Positions 12,011 to 21,476 of a DNA stretch of 64,000 nt are shown piece by piece. The translations under genes were made by a program, and so were the position numbers. Location of the stretch: NCBI GenBank assembly GCA_033964015.1, contig CM066924.1, positions 23,494,280-23,558,279 on the forward strand, given 5' to 3'. The notes under the pieces were generated by a model, which searched no databases, was not told the origin of the DNA, and saw only the letters and a program-made list of their open reading frames with translations. This DNA comes from Scolanthus callimorphus (Eukaryota; Cnidaria; Anthozoa; Actiniaria; Edwardsiidae). The number at the start of each line of letters is the position of its first letter. The first letter of the stretch is position 1.

Positions 12011-14743
12011 ACCCCTGAGGACGGTCAACTACACCTCAGGACGGTCAAGTACATCTGAGGACGGTCAGGTAATACTCAGGATCCTCAGGACGGTCAAGTA
12101 CACCTCAGGACGGTCAAGTACATCTGAGGACGGTCAAATACACCTCAGGATGGTCAAGTACACCACAGGACGGTCAAATACACCTCAGGGTGGTCAAGTA
12201 CACCTTAGGACGGTCAAGTACACCTCAGGACGGTCAAGTACACCTCAGGACGGTCAAGTACACCTCAGGACGGTCAGGTACACCTCAGGACGGTCAAGTA
12301 CACCTCAGGACGGTCAAGTACACCTCAGGACGGTCAAGTACACCTCAGGACGGTCAAGTACACCTCAGGACGGTCAAGTACACCTCAGGACGGTCAAGTA
12401 CACCTCAGGACGGTCAGGTACACCTCAGGACGGTCAAGTACACCTCAGGATGGTCAAGTACACCTCAGGACGGTCAGGTACACCTCAGGACGGTCAAGTA
12501 CACCTCAGGGCGGTCAAGTACACCTCAGGACGGTCAAGTACACCTCAGGACGGTCAAGTACACCCGAGGGCGGTCAAGTACACCTCAGGACGGTCAAGTA
12601 CACCTCAGGACGGTCAAGTAATACTCAGGACGGTCAGATACACCTCAGTACGGTTAAGTACACCTGAGGGCGGTCAAGTACACCTCAGGACGGTCAAGTA
12701 CACCTCAGGACGGTCAAGTACACCCGAGGGCGGTCAAGTACACCTCAGGACGGTCAAGTACACCTCAGGACGGTCAAGTACACCTCAGGACGGTCAAGTA
12801 CATCTGAGGACGGTCAAGTACTCCTCAGGACGGTCAGGTACACCTCAGGACGGTTAAGTACACCTGAGGGCGGTCAAGTACACCTCAGGACGATCAAGTA
12901 CACCTCAGGACGGTGAAGTACACCTGAGGACGGTCAAGTACACCTCAGGACGGTCAAGTACACCTCAGGACGGTCAAGTACACCTCAGGACGGTCAAGTA
13001 CACCTCAGGACGGTCAAGTACACCCCAGGACGGTCAAGTATACCTGAGGACGGTCAAGTACACCTCAGGACGGTCAAGTACACCTCAGGACGGTCAAGTA
13101 CACCTCAGGACGGTCAAGTACATCTGAGCACGGTAGAGTACACCTCAGGACGGTCAAGTACACCTCAGGACGGTCAAGTACACCTCAGGACGGTCAAGTA
13201 CACCTCAGGGCGGCCGGACAAGTACACCTCAGGACGGTCAAGTACACCTCAGGGCGGCCAAATACACCTGAGGACGGTCAAGTACACCTCAGGACGGTCA
13301 AGTACACCTCAGGACGGTGAAGTACACCTGAGGACGGTCAAGTACACCCCAGGACGGTCAAGTACACCTCAGGACGGTCAAGTACACCTGAGGACGGTCA
13401 AGTGCACCTCAGGACGGTCAAGTACACCTCAGGACGGTCAAGTACACCTCAGGACGGTCAAGTACACCTCAGGACGGTCAAGTACACCTCAGGACCGTCA
13501 AGTACACCTCAGGACGGTCAAGTACATCTGAGGACGGTCAAGTACACCTCAGGACGGTCAAGTACACCTGAGGACGGTCAAGTACACCTCAGGACGGTCA
13601 AGTACACCTCAGGACGGTCAAGTACACCTCAGGACGGTCAAGTACACCTCAGGGCGGCCAAATACACCTGAGGACGGTCAAGTACACCTCGGGACGGTCA
13701 AACACCTGAGGGCGGTCAAGTACACCCCAGGACGGTGAAGTACACCTGAGGGCGGTCAAGTACACCTCAGGACGGTCAAGTACACCTCAGGACGGTCAAG
13801 TACACCTCAGGACGGTCACGTACATCTGAGGACGGTCAAGTACACCTCAGGACGGTCAAGTACACCTCAGGACGGTCAAGTACACCTCAGGGCGGCCGGA
13901 CAAGTACACCTCAGGACGGTCAAGTACACCTCAGGGCGGCCAAATACACCTGAGGACGGTCAAGTACACCTCAGGACGGTCAAGTACACCTCAGGACGGT
14001 GAAGTACACCTAAGGACGGTCAAGTACACCCCAGGACGGTGAAGTACACCTGAGGACGGTCAAGTACACCCCAGGACGGTCAAGTACACCTGAGGACGGT
14101 CAAGTACACCTGAGGACGGTCAAGTACACCTGAGGACGGCCAAATACACCTGAGGACGGTCAAGTACACCTCAGGACGGTCAAGTACACCTCAGGACGGT
14201 CAAGTACACCTCAGGACGGTCAAGTACACCTCAGGACGGTCAAGTACACCTCAGGACCGTCAAGTACACCTCAGGACGGTCAAGTACATCTGAGGACGGT
14301 CAAGTACACCTCAGGACGGTCAAGTACACCTGAGGACGGTCAAGTACACCTCAGGACGGTCAAGTACACCTCAGGACGGTCAAGTACACCTCAGGACGGT
14401 CAAGTACACCTCAGGGCGGCCAAATACACCTGAGGACGGTCAAGTACACCTCGGGACGGTCAAGTACACCTGAGGGCGGTCAAGTACACCTCAGGACGGT
14501 CAAGTACACCTGAGGGCGGTCAGGTACACCTCAGGACGGTCAAGTACACCTCAGGACGGTCAAGTACACCTCGGGACGGTCAAGTACACCTCAGGACGGC
14601 CAAATACTAAGGACGGTCAAGTACACCTCGGGACGGTCAAGTACACCTCAGGACGGCCAAGTACACCTAAGGACGGCCAAGTACACCTTAGGGCGGCCGG
14701 ACAAGTACACCTGAGGGCGTTCAAGAAAGTACCCTGAAGACGG
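12011..14743. repeat. 20-bp minisatellite, about 135 units
   Basis: Near-perfect head-to-tail CACCTCAGGACGGTCAAGTA units. Common variants are CACCTGAGG, GGGCGGTC, GGCGGCCAAATA and an insertion-bearing GGCGGCCGGACAAGTA. Blocks of variants recur in the same order about 0.7 kb apart (for example 13200-13280 against 13880-13960), showing duplication of larger blocks inside the array. The + strand lacks stop codons for long stretches because three 20-bp units make 60 bp with no stop. The resulting 20-residue peptide repeat has no start, splice or domain support and is treated as non-coding. The array ends about 235 bp before the first Ly6-like gene. Confidence 0.97.
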
Positions 14744-14809
14744 CCATGCTCTGCTTGTATAATCGTTTTTAGATTAATAGCGCTTGCATAACTTAAGCTT
14801 TGCTTCCTA

Positions 14810-14978
14810 GTTCCTCATACTTTGTTCATGAAGCATGACATTTCTGCCAAGCAAGATTGTTTTCATTATTTGTTCACTGCTGCGAGACGAAACATTCTTT
14901 CATTTGGGTGTGGGTTGGAGTTAAGTTGAGCGGTGTACGTTATCCCTTATCATCAGAAGCCAAGAAAGAGGAACGAAG
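14810..14978 (+). promoter_or_regulatory. Conserved 5' flank of Ly6-like copy 1
   Basis: This block is shared with the regions just before copies 2 and 3. Recognisable shared words are GCATGACA, CAAGATTG, TTTTCATT, TTGTTC, GAGCGGTGTACGTTATCCC and CAGAAGCCAAGAAAGA. Conservation immediately upstream of three start codons suggests core promoter and 5' untranslated sequence, but no TATA box or mapped start is visible. Confidence 0.5.
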
Positions 14979-17900
14979 ATGATGAAACTTTTAGCAGTTG
15001 CTGTCACTCTTTTGGGGGCCTATCTAAGTGGTGAGTGCGAGTTTCGTTCTCTCGATGTTTTTTTGGTTGCTAAATTTAGTGTTTAAGTGAAATTGTCTAT
15101 GGCTCACTTCTTCTTCTTCATAATAATAATCATGATAATAATAATAAACAGAATCATATTTATAGCGCAATTTTCTAGTAGCCCAATTTATAAAGGATAA
15201 ATTTAAATAGTATCCATAAAAAAGATTGATGCATATAGTACGTACAAACGATCAGTAAAAATCTAGTCTGCATGAGTGCGTGTTCAACTTAGATTTTAAA
15301 AAGTGTTCGAGAGCAGGCTGCCCTATTATAACCGTAGGGTATCTATATAATTATGAATCTTCATCATCTTCTTTTTCTTATTTTGTTCTTTGTTGTTGTT
15401 CTTCTGCTTCTTCTCTCTTTCTTCTCTCTTTCTACTAACTGTTAATGTTAAGGTTTGCTGATTTTAATATACAACGTCTACAACGGAGCCTTCGTTACTC
15501 ATGAACTGTTTTTAGTTTTTTAGTTCTCTTGCCAAGACCGACATCTATTAATCTTTCTCTGTCTAATAATAACAATGCAATAGCTATTTTATAGAAGTAT
15601 ACAATGATATAATTATGAAAAACATTCACAATGATTTTAAAGGTAAAAACAACAAAGATAATAATGACCGCTAACAGTTTAATAAACGCGGGCGTGCGCT
15701 TGAAAAGCATGGTCTTTATATTAGTCTTGAAAGTACTGAGATCATCACCTACTCGGATTTCATACGGCAGAGAGTTAATACAAAGGAAGGATCTGTAGCC
15801 ATAGGGTTTGAGGTTGTAGCGAGGTGCTACCAGGTCCGAGTGGGTTTGTATGGAAGAAGGTGTTCATGGAGATAGGGTGGTGCAAGGTAGTTAAGTTGTT
15901 AAGAGTTAAGTAGGAATTTGAATTCAATCTTTTATCTAATTGTAACTTTATCGTTGACTATTTAGCAATTAGACCTTGAGGCCGAATGTGCTATGATGAA
16001 TAGACCGTGAGGCCGAAGGCCGAATGGTCTATTGATATCATAGCACATGAGGACGAGAGGTCTAATTGTTTTAGTATAAACCAACTAGTTGGGTCGGTTT
16101 TGGCAATGAATGCCATGGTTTTGCCAGGCACGGTCTATCACTAATAGACCATTAGTAGCTCAGCCAATCAGAATGCAGGATTTGTAATAGACCATTAGTT
16201 GGTTTATACTAAAACGGAATATCATAAACTATAACCATGTTAAAACAGAGTAGGCTTATAGTAGGACTGTTGTGATTGTTCAAGGGATGGATGGAATTGC
16301 GCACAGACAACGATATTGATGTTGTAGGCTTCAAAGTGTTGCAAACAACATACCTAAACACGGCTCTTTTTTTTGTATATTTTTTAGTATGTGAACATGG
16401 GATATGAGAATTCATTCCAAAGATAGTCAAAGACATCTCAAAGATAGTTCTCTTTTAGGGTATTATTGCTGCGCGCTGCGAAAAGGAGCAGCTGTCATGG
16501 TCCAGCAATTTCTTCAATCTTTATTCTATATAGCAACCCCAACCTGAAGTTTGTTTTTGGGCACCACGGATCACAACGACATTCCGAATTTTTAACCGCG
16601 ACATAGACTCTGCTTCGGGATCGTTTGCTTATCGACTTTCTCTGCCGGTGGAGCCGCTGTTGCGCGCTCGCTGGACGCGGTTTCTTGATTCGCCGGTCGA
16701 AATGATATGATTCACGCGACAATACGACCATTTAGAAAAATATTTTAAAACTAGTCTATTGCATGAAATAGAAGTTTTTACAGGATAAATACTAATTGAA
16801 TGTTTTTCAAGCACAGTACATATACCTTTCCATAGGAAACTACTGGTTTCATTTTAATTATTTTCTTGCTCATCTCGTGCGTATCGCCGATACTCAATAT
16901 CAGGAATTTTTCGCATTTCAATTTTTGTAAATTATTTCTCAAACTCGACCCTGTCACGCAATTGCGCAGTTGTTCTGCGCATCTGAAAACAAAAATGTAT
17001 CGTCCCAACGATGGCAAGCGAAGGCTAAAAACCTCGAAAACAAATCGTTTATAATCTCGCTATTTCTCCATCCATCGAACCATTCTTTTTAACTCTTAAA
17101 TAGTTATCTGATAGGATGGTCTTATTACATTCTCGAACCCAGAGCTCCCCGGCTCGAAACTTCGCGGGGGAGGCTCTGGTGACAGCCACTGACGCATGCG
17201 CGAGATTTAATACAGAGCCGCTGAGAGAAAGACCTTTCAGCGCATGCTCCAATGCTCAAAATCAACCAATCATAGACGGTCCTCAAATGGATGTCCCCAG
17301 AGCCTGCCCTGCGAGCAGACGAGCTGGGGAGCTCTGGGTACGAGAATGGTCTAATGAGTTTTACTGATAAAGCAAAGTGATGGCTCCTGGAGTATGTGCG
17401 TATCGTGACAGGCTACCTTTAAGGTGACAAAGAAAATCATAACCGCGTCCGTGAAGGGGGTTCGGATATGCGGTCTTAATTTGTATACAGTTATTTAGTT
17501 TTTTCCTTTGTTTTTCTCGGTTTTCATTTTTTCAGCCCCCTTCTTCTTCTTCTCGGTGTTTGGAAAGAGTTATACAGAAACGTCTAAGTAGAATAAGAAA
17601 AAGAAGATGGCGAGAGCGCCTCATGAAACCACCGGGCTTGTGCGAGGAGGCGCCCTCAGCCTATAGGAAGACAATAGGAGAAAAGAATAAAAACAAATGC
17701 GAGCCCGAGAAAGACGAACACAGATTACTAAAATATATCATAAGGGATAGAAATTTAGTGAGTTCTTTCTAAAGCTAGAGACATTATGAATAGAAACAAA
17801 TATTTGAGCCTTGAAAAAGAACAGTGAATTTCTTCATGTTAGTGCGGCAAGCATGCGAACGGTAATGGTCGTGGGTATTATGTGGCTACTTGTAATATCC

Positions 17901-18540
17901 AATATCTAATATTAATATCCATAATAAGTATTAGGTAACTACTTTAAAACTTTAAATCAGTCAATCATTTTCTGAGCAATCTTTTCAATTGTAGTAGACC
18001 GGTGGCTTGCTTGTCTTGTGTGGCGAAAGCCTGTTCTATACGTGGCTGCATGTGAGCAGAAACTTTGCAAGTAATTTAAAATTTAAAAATATGCTCTTTT
18101 GACGTGGGAACAGGGCTTCACTGCAGCCTCTGAATAATGAATAAGTAAGCTCGTACGAATAAAGTGCTTTTAATTTTACAGTGTCCAATGCCTTGGTTTG
18201 TCGAAGTTGCTTGATCATTTGCAACAAACCCACCAACGTGACCTGCGCCATGCACCCAGGTGGTACCAGATGTGTCAAAGTCAACGCAAAGTTTACCATG
18301 GCAAGCGGGGTGACAATACCCGGCTCCTATGCAGGCTGTGCCAACAACACGGACTTCCCGGTTGACATCACAGACAAAGCGGCATGTGATATGATGAATA
18401 GAATGGCACGCTCTCATAACGCCTCCGTGTCGAACTGCGAGGTGGTTCATCCGCCTACCACTGCAGCGCCGACCACCACACCAGCCAGAATGCTCGTGCC
18501 CATCACAGTTCTGATCCTTGGAGTTCTACGTCTGTTCTGA
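14979..18540 (+). CDS. Ly6/uPAR-like GPI-anchored protein, copy 1
   Basis: Two coding exons, 14979-15030 and 18182-18540 (GTGAGT donor, TTTTACAG acceptor, phase 1), encode 136 residues. Exon 1 is a signal peptide starting MMKLLAVAVTLLGAYLS. The mature part begins near LVCRSC, the typical L-x-C-x-x-C opening of Ly6/three-finger domains. Eight cysteines follow in order (C, C, C, C, GGTRC, AGC, AAC, SNC), fewer than the ten of many vertebrate Ly6 proteins. NVT, NNT and NAS are possible N-glycosylation sites. A Thr/Pro-rich linker (PPTTAAPTTTP) precedes a hydrophobic tail ending VLILGVLRLF, as in GPI-anchor signals. The likely location is the outer cell surface; the ligand is unknown. Family assignment rests on the cysteine pattern and architecture only. 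Confidence 0.8.
15961..16214. mobile_element. Double fold-back insertion in intron 1 of copy 1
   Basis: Two adjacent palindromic modules. The first (about 15968-16068) pairs AATTAGACCTTGAGG with CGAGAGGTCTAATT. The second (about 16069-16214) has GTTTTAGTATAAACCAACTA paired with TAGTTGGTTTATACTAAAAC. The corresponding intron of copy 2 (around 21620) runs straight from TTGACTATAACGGAATAT without it, so the insertion postdates the gene duplication. Confidence 0.75.
17128..17348. mobile_element. Fold-back element, CATTCTCGAACCCAGAGCTC ends
   Basis: The left end CATTCTCGAACCCAGAGCTC is matched by GAGCTCTGGGTACGAGAATG at the right. The interior is GC-rich relative to its surroundings and contains GACGCATGCGC. 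A partial relative is present at about 39783-39845 (ATTCTCGTTCCCAGGG and GAGGCTCTGACGCATGCG). It is non-coding. Confidence 0.75.
17590..17830. repeat. Dispersed repeat, likely retroelement tail, copy 1
   Basis: Shares with 34855-35095 the words GGCGAGAG, CACCGGGCTTGTGCGAGGAGGC (CACCAGG in the second copy) and TTGAGCCTTGAAAAAGAA / TTGGGTCTTGAAAAAGAA, in the same order. This looks like the 3' part of a SINE or LINE. The class cannot be named from the sequence. Confidence 0.55.
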
Positions 18541-18644
18541 TCCTTGAAGTTCTACGTCTGTAGATAGCCCGGAGAACAGGGAGGGTTGTCTTTTCATGCT
18601 CAAGGCCATAGCGGTGCTAGTTGAAAAATTAAAAGAAATCATAA

Positions 18645-18903
18645 TGGTCCGTTCACACGCTGCGTCTTCAAGCGCGCTTTCTGCGGCGATCGGCGACGTC
18701 ACGACGCGCTGTGTAGACGCGGCCGGGGAAGTTGAAGAAATCGTACCTTCATCGCAATAAAATTTGGACATCTTCAAAATGCGTGTGCGACGTGGCAAGT
18801 CAAATCGCCATATGATCACCGACCGTTCACACCGCGCGACGTGGTAGCACCATGAGATCGCTGTTGGAATCGCGCCTCAAATCGCCCCCGTGTGAACGTG
18901 TCA
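18645..18903. mobile_element. Relic of GTTCACACG MITE downstream of copy 1
   Basis: Starts GGTCCGTTCACACGCTGCG and ends CCCCCGTGTGAACGTGTC. It is related to the element at 8709-9030. Homologous relics at the same position after copies 2 and 3 show that it was already present in the ancestral unit before the gene cluster duplicated. Confidence 0.75.
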
Positions 18904-18936
18904 TTGCAATCTCAACAGGCTCATACATGCTCATAA

Positions 18937-19238
18937 GAGCAGATTTCGTATGACTGTGAAAAGTGCCGCGATAAAGTTGCATCGCGACCGTGACCGTGTA
19001 CGACTACGCGATTTCATTCCGTATCTACAGCTGGCCTACCCTGGTTCCCGAGTCTCTAGTGTGCGTATCGAAATTAGCGGCAGCACAAGGAGCTCGCGCG
19101 CTGAGCTTGGCTGGTCACTAATTTCGATACGCACACTCGAGACTCTGGAACCAGGTTACAGCAGACCAGGTTCCGTGCTGCGACACGACAATGCCGCGCC
19201 GTGTCGCGGCACTTTTCACAGTCATACGAAATCTGCTC
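18937..19238. mobile_element. MITE with GAGCAGATTTCGTATGACTG ends, copy 1
   Basis: Perfect terminal inverted repeats (GAGCAGATTTCGTATGACTG and its complement), extended by TGAAAAGTGCCGCG. TAA on both flanks (18934-18936, 19239-19241) reads as a 3-bp duplication. The homologous site after copy 2 (CTCATAACATGG near 24096) is empty. It sits inside the terminal repeat of the GATC-rich element described next. The centre carries a second fold-back: CGAGTCTCTAGTGTGCGTAT against ATACGCACACTCGAGACTC. Confidence 0.88.
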
Positions 19239-19400
19239 TAACATGTTCAGGGATCAAAGTCCAAAATATGGCCGGGATCAGGACAATTAGATCAGGACAA
19301 AAGATCAGGGATCAGAATGTTTCATGAGAAGAGGATAAAAATTAAGGTAACAAACTGGGCTCAGGAATCAGAATTACCACCAAAGATACAGGATCTGAAA
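19239..19400. mobile_element. GATC-rich element, copy 1 (interrupted)
   Basis: AACATGTTCAGGGATC, then ATGGCCGGGATCAGGACAA, then GATCAGGGATCAGAAT. This is the same order as 24093-24333 and, in reverse complement, 58842-59090. The left terminal repeat is separated from the body by the MITE at 18937-19238. The right end is not clear here. Confidence 0.6.
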
Positions 19401-20067
19401 ATACAAACGTGATCCAAAAAATTGGTGTTTTTTACATCTAAACCTTAAAAAAGGTAAAAAGCCTGAAATTTAAGAACCTGTCAGGTTAAATCCACCCATT
19501 TTGGACAACAGTTTTATAAGATGAGCCTTAAGTTAACATAATAAATTCTTCAGCGTTACCCAGTAAAACTAGGTTCTTATACGCAGGTAAGACGAGCATC
19601 GCTATGGCATTAGTAAATTGCCCCTCTTGCAAATATAGGCACAGGACATATGTGCCACATAATTTTCAATCACTCATTTTTGTTGCTACTCATATGGAAT
19701 TTCGAGTCTTATATAGTCTTTATAAGAAGGCTTGCGTAACAAAACGTAACTATGACTTTGTAATTGTCGATCCTGCTTTGGCAGCTCACGCGGCTGTTTG
19801 GCTTATAAACTGTTCAGGATTTTTAAAATAAAATGCTGTTGTGGGATAAATGTTAAGTTGTCCAGGGCGCGGTAGTAGTGCGATCATCTGAGATGGTTCA
19901 GTTTGCTAACCGTTATTGTTATAAGCTTCAAATTTTTACCAAAGCTTACGCCACACTCCGCTTAGCCAATTGGAATGCAGGTAGCGAATGCTTTGTTCAG
20001 AGACGTTTATTCAAGCGGAAAATCTATTGTTCTAGAAATAACTTAAGACTTGCTTCATTTTCCAATT

Positions 20068-20348
20068 GACCGATCCCTATTTTGACGATAGCTCCGCCCA
20101 CTCATAGCAAACAATAGGAAGTTTTCCCTATGGAATTCAAAATGTCCGAGCAACAAACTTGTATATCGAAGATTTTTCAATAATTATTCAGCTTTTCAAG
20201 ATAAAAATATAAATCCAAATTGCATGCAACAACTTCTAACAACTCCCTGCAATCGGTGTCTTTTCCGCGCTCTATGCCAAAGATAAAATTTGGCTTGTCC
20301 GACGTAGCAACAGTAACTAGGGGTATAACAATGAATGCGGGATCGGTG
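20068..20348. mobile_element. 281-bp CACCGATCCC element, copy 2
   Basis: Reverse-orientation copy of 8090-8370. AATT flanks both ends (20064-20067, 20349-20352). The corresponding place before copy 3 (near 27972, TTTTCCAATTAGCTCC) lacks it, so it inserted after that duplication. Confidence 0.85.
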
Positions 20349-20490
20349 AATTCGCTGTTACACCTTCGATCCTACCTCTAGTAGTCGCTCCTATGTAGGT
20401 AATGGGCTTCTGAAAACGTCCATAAAAACCACACCGCATTGATGAATAACTGTATGCTCGGGATTTCTTTGATACTGTATAGTAGTTTTT

Positions 20491-20573
20491 CAGGGGCGGA
20501 TCCAGGAATTTCAGAAAGGGGGCTGGATAGTGAAAACATGGGACGACAATTTTCAAATTTCCATCTGCCCCTG
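20491..20573. mobile_element. Short hAT-like element, CAGGGGCGG ends
   Basis: Begins CAGGGGCGGATCCAGGAATT and ends CTGCCCCTG. The equivalent place before copy 3 (near 28070, TAGTAGCTTTTAGAGTG) is empty. It is flanked by T-runs, so the duplication cannot be sized. The interior GGATAGTGAAAACATGGGAC matches the element at 57799-57960. CAGGGGC termini are typical of hAT elements. Confidence 0.75.
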
Positions 20574-20699
20574 TTTTTAGATTTTGTGTGGAATTCAAAC
20601 AATGTTATCGTCTTTGTCCCTGTGGCGTTGAACCTGCTCAAGGGAATAATGTTACCACTTGCTGAGCTTAAGCTATTGCTCCCGAGTTCCTAATAAGCT

Positions 20700-20888
20700 G
20701 CTCACAATGTGGTTAAGAATGCTGATGACACTTCTGCCAATCAAGATTGCTTTCATTGTTTGTTCCCTGCTGTGAGAACAGAATCATCCTGAACAGGTTA
20801 CAAGCTTTTGGGTGTGTTGCCGTTCAGTTGAGCGGTGTACGTTATCCCTTGTCATCAGAAGCCAAGAAAGAAGAACGAATCCAGAAAG
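20700..20888 (+). promoter_or_regulatory. Conserved 5' flank of Ly6-like copy 2
   Basis: Aligned word for word with the 5' flank of copy 1 (GAGCGGTGTACGTTATCCC and CAGAAGCCAAGAAAGA are shared). Probable promoter and 5' untranslated region, by conservation only. Confidence 0.5.
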
Positions 20889-21444
20889 ATGATGAAACTT
20901 TTAGCAGTTGCTGTCACTATTTTGGGTGCCTATCTGAGTGGTGAGTGAGAGTTTCGTTCTCTCGATGTTTTTTATGTTAAAATGTAGTGTTTAGTGAATT
21001 GTCTATGGCTCACTTGTTCTTCTTCATGTTTTTCTTTCTTTTCTTAATAATGATAATGATAATAAAAAGAAAACACATTTATAGCGCACTTTCCTCGTAG
21101 CCCAAATTATAAAGGATAATTGAAAATAATATTAAAAATCTAATCCCATCAAGAATATTGATGCATAATATATTACGTACAAACGATCAGTAAAAATCTA
21201 GTCTGCATAGGTGCGTGTTCAACTTAGATTTGACCGTCCATCCTGAAGTGTACTTGACCGTCCTTAGTTGAGTTGATCAGGTGCTGAGAACAAGCTCCCT
21301 AATAACCCTCGGCAAGTCTTTTCCAGGGTCTTGGTTCTGTGCTATATGTCTCGGCCCCATGAGAAGGGTGCTTAGCTTGTCGCTTGATCTTAGGGGCCGA
21401 CCATTTGACTTCTGAGGAGGGGTGGATGATTTTGATTTTGTTCT

Positions 21445-21476
<32 letters not shown>

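Noticed and set aside
12150..12857. Open frame of 235 codons with a 20-residue repeat
   Set aside because: It is entirely within the 20-bp minisatellite; three units make 60 bp without a stop, and the other forward frames are open too. There is no signal, domain or splice context.
12011..14743. CRISPR array
   Set aside because: The units are contiguous 20-bp repeats without spacers, and the DNA is from an animal genome.
18118..18450. Minus-strand frames opposite the Ly6-like exons
   Set aside because: Shadows of the real exon: the same pattern recurs opposite each copy and no signal peptide or domain is present.
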